In this document: positions 63,467-64,000 of the stretch, in pieces
Numbering within the stretch: position 1 is the first letter of the stretch
How the letters are laid out: each line of letters begins with the position of its first letter
Assembly (NCBI GenBank): GCA_001724265.1
Contig: MEDY01000031.1
Coordinates: 57,150-121,149 of the forward strand
Direction of reading: 5' to 3'
DNA length: 64,000 bases
From: Rhizaria sp. SCN 62-66
Lineage: Eukaryota; Rhizaria, unplaced
Notes under the pieces: generated by a model
Databases searched by the model: none
What the model saw: only the letters and a program-made list of their open reading frames with translations
Told to the model about the DNA's origin: nothing
Position numbers and translations under genes: made by a program

Positions 63467-64000
63467 TTACGCGCGGCCAGCCTTGGCGAGGGCCTTAGCA
63501 CGGGCATCGATGGCGTTGACGAAGACACCCTTGCCCTTGGGAAGGGAGATCCACGACTCGGAGCCCTGGCCAATGACGAAGACGTTCGACTTGCTGTGAT
63601 TGAAAAGAAGATGAGGAAACAAGTGTAAGAGGAAGAGAGAATAGAGTGAGTGAGAGAGTTCAAAGAAGAGAGAGATGTTGCGGCACGAGCCGTTGGTTCA
63701 TCACATTTGCGGTGGTTATATATGAATGGGGGGTGTAGAGAGTATTGTTTAAGAGGTCAGGAATGTCTGTGAAACTTAAGTGATCTTCAGCAGCACTGAG
63801 TGCCTCAAAGCGAGCTGGGTTAATTGATTCATCATCCGAAAACAGGGTATCTACAAGGGGACATCGCGTGGATGTGTGTGCGTGTGTGTGTGTGCGGATG
63901 TGTGTTACGTACCGGGTAGCGAAGGAAGCGCCGGTGGTGTCCTTGATGTGGACGATGTCGAACGCGCCGGGGTGGAGGTCGATGGCGGAGATGAGACCGG
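63467..64000 (-). CDS. RPS4: 40S ribosomal protein S4 (eS4), C-terminal part only
   Basis: Two exons are visible: 63913-64000 (continuing beyond the window) and 63467-63593, with TAA at the end. The 319-bp intron starts GTACGT, ends ACAG and contains a TG-rich microsatellite near 63870-63905. The joined product reads GLISAIDLHPGAFDIVHIKD, TGASFATRKSNVFVIGQG, then SWISLPKGKGV and a short basic tail, which is the C-terminus of eukaryotic S4 (human ...FATRLSNIFVIGKG...WISLPRGKGI). It is a structural protein of the small ribosomal subunit. The start and the upstream exons lie outside the window. Confidence 0.93.

Noticed and set aside
1-64000. tRNA, rRNA or other standard RNA genes, including a tRNA with CUA anticodon
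   Set aside because: I looked for T-arm GGTTCGAAT-like motifs and anticodon arms in the intergenic DNA and found no convincing cloverleaf. A covariance search would be decisive.

Overview
This is a window from a eukaryotic nuclear genome, most likely a free-living protist. I recognise 20 protein-coding genes on both strands. Twelve lack introns in the visible part or have a single one, and 13 spliceosomal introns (GT-AG) can be placed; all but one are about 110-215 bp. Coding sequence is very GC-rich and full of Ala, Ser, Pro, Gly and Gln low-complexity tracts, while introns and intergenic DNA are much more AT-rich. Typical eukaryotic proteins (ARPC3, PUS10, ALKBH1, a Trm9/ALKBH8-type protein, a FYVE-myotubularin, RPS4, an OTU deubiquitinase, a response regulator) rule out a bacterium. 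I cannot name the lineage.

The main discovery is that UAG appears to be a sense codon, probably glutamine. Three unrelated genes (ALKBH1, the response regulator and the OTU deubiquitinase) carry one in-frame TAG each. In each the frame continues past it, in ALKBH1 and OTU into conserved family sequence that the protein needs or repeats. None of the 20 genes ends in TAG: nine end in TAA and eleven in TGA. A second genome-level peculiarity is the 5' splice site: 11 of 13 introns begin GTACGT and the other two GTACGC and GTACGA.

Layout. 2-2704 (+): UFD1-domain protein with a zinc finger, cut by the window edge. 3437-18295 (-): intron-less giant gene of about 4,952 codons with about 30 copies of a 24-residue helical repeat. 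19-27 kb: a CAAX-box protein, a four-span membrane protein, an ALKBH8/Trm9-like tRNA methyltransferase, a GT4-type glycosyltransferase (-) and ARPC3 (+). 28-34 kb: a DUF1764 protein (-), a probable GPI-anchored surface protein (-), an unknown two-exon gene (+) and a small membrane protein (-). 34.3-41.5 kb (-): a very large FYVE-myotubularin lipid phosphatase. 42-47.5 kb (+): ALKBH1 and PUS10 in tandem. 47.7-49 kb (-): a three-exon gene of unknown function. 49.5-54.5 kb (+): a Gln-rich protein ending in a receiver domain. 54.5-56.4 kb: gene-poor. 56.4-57.6 kb (-): papain-family cysteine protease. 58.9-60.4 kb (-): ExoIII/APE1-type AP endonuclease. 61-63.1 kb (+): OTU deubiquitinase with RanBP2 zinc fingers. 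63.5-64 kb (-): 3' end of RPS4.

The genes do not form one pathway. Loose themes are tRNA modification (ALKBH8/Trm9, ALKBH1, PUS10), ubiquitin/p97 biology (UFD1-like, OTU1-like) and membrane or actin biology (myotubularin, ARPC3). Adjacent divergent or convergent pairs are the rule, with spacers of about 150-900 bp except two larger gene-poor gaps.
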